Position numbers and translations under genes: made by a program
Shown: one piece after another, positions 63,854-64,000 of the stretch
Layout: every line of letters starts with the position of its first letter
Numbering within the stretch: position 1 is the stretch's first letter
Source: Deltaproteobacteria bacterium Ga0077550
Lineage (GTDB): Bacteria; Myxococcota_A; Polyangia; Nannocystales; Nannocystaceae
Direction: 5' to 3'
Assembly: GCA_001464385.1 (NCBI GenBank)
Contig: LNFB01000210.1
Span: 1 to 64,000 of the forward strand
Length of the DNA stretch: 64,000 nucleotides
The notes under the pieces: generated by a model
The model's input: the letters and a program-made list of their open reading frames with translations, nothing else
Database searches by the model: none
What the model was told of the DNA's origin: nothing

Positions 63854-64000
63854 ATGTACCGATCGATGCTTCGACGCCGCGCCCACGCGACCGGTCTCGT
63901 CCTGCTCCTCGCCACCGCCTGCGGGGGCGACGACCCGGCGAGCGAGTCCACCGACGCCGGCGAGACCGCCGACGAGGTCGGCAGCACCACGGGCGAGCCG
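63854..64000 (+). CDS. Lipoprotein, N-terminal part only
   Basis: The first 49 residues are inside the window. ATG 63854 begins MYRSMLRRRAHATGLVLLLA, then TACGGDD, a lipoprotein signal with a strongly basic n-region and lipobox Cys; the Ser/Thr/Asp/Glu linker follows to the right edge (ESTDAGETADEVGSTTGEP). This is the same architecture as the other linker lipoproteins of the window. The folded domain is outside. Confidence 0.7.
   Translation, partial: MYRSMLRRRAHATGLVLLLATACGGDDPASESTDAGETADEVGSTTGEP

Overview
The window is a GC-rich (roughly 70% or more), gene-dense chromosomal segment that looks myxobacterial, most likely from the Nannocystis/Plesiocystis side of Myxococcota. Many lipoproteins have a short signal peptide, a lipobox Cys and a long Ser/Thr/Gly/Asp linker before the folded domain. 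There are secreted Cys-rich repeat proteins, a MYXO-CTERM-like tail, two eukaryote-like Ser/Thr kinases, and almost every codon ends in G or C. I saw no rRNA, tRNA, CRISPR array, insertion sequence or prophage. The first gene (rsmB) and the last (a lipoprotein) are cut by the window edges.

Layout. 0-6 kb: rsmB N-terminus and a run of envelope proteins and lipoproteins. 6-15 kb: TPR protein, panC, EamA transporter, DUF5924/DUF2914 membrane protein, RNase D, lipoprotein, SnoaL-like protein, PepN. 15.2-21.4 kb: a lipid block with a FadR-type regulator and its operator, an FA2H-like fatty-acid hydroxylase, an acyl-CoA synthetase facing them, an outer-membrane-like protein, a hotdog thioesterase and a ThDP enzyme that closely resembles human HACL2/ILVBL. 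Together these could form a 2-hydroxylation/alpha-oxidation route. 21.4-29 kb: a DUF4143 ATPase behind a long AT-rich palindrome, a MAPEG protein, a pair of Hsp90-like proteins (one complete ATPase, one very large degenerate partner), and a TetR/DUF1304 pair with a perfect 28-bp palindrome. 29-33 kb: Cys-rich protein, TPR protein and Ser/Thr kinase in one direction. 33-39 kb: secreted proteins, including an MbnH-like di-haem enzyme overlapping a lysyl-oxidase-like protein that has lost its copper ligands, and a Tat-exported PLP enzyme. 39-47.3 kb: surface-polysaccharide genes (DinB-like protein, flippase, two GT4 glycosyltransferases, acetyltransferase, TIM-barrel lipoprotein, DegT aminotransferase). 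47.3-58 kb: an unknown protein with an in-frame TGA, Cys-rich lipoprotein, VIT/vWA protein, M14 peptidase, old-yellow-enzyme homologue, a mannose-6-phosphate isomerase/nucleotidyltransferase fusion, and an SGNH lipoprotein. 58-64 kb: DUF2203, YbaK, histidine phosphatase, Ser/Thr kinase, ligA and the partial last gene.

Strongest leads: the putative alpha-oxidation block, the Hsp90-like pair, the copper-less lysyl oxidase with its di-haem partner, the TonB-plug-like segment inside the VIT/vWA protein, and the isomerase-nucleotidyltransferase fusion. All functions were assigned by reading motifs by eye; no database search was run.
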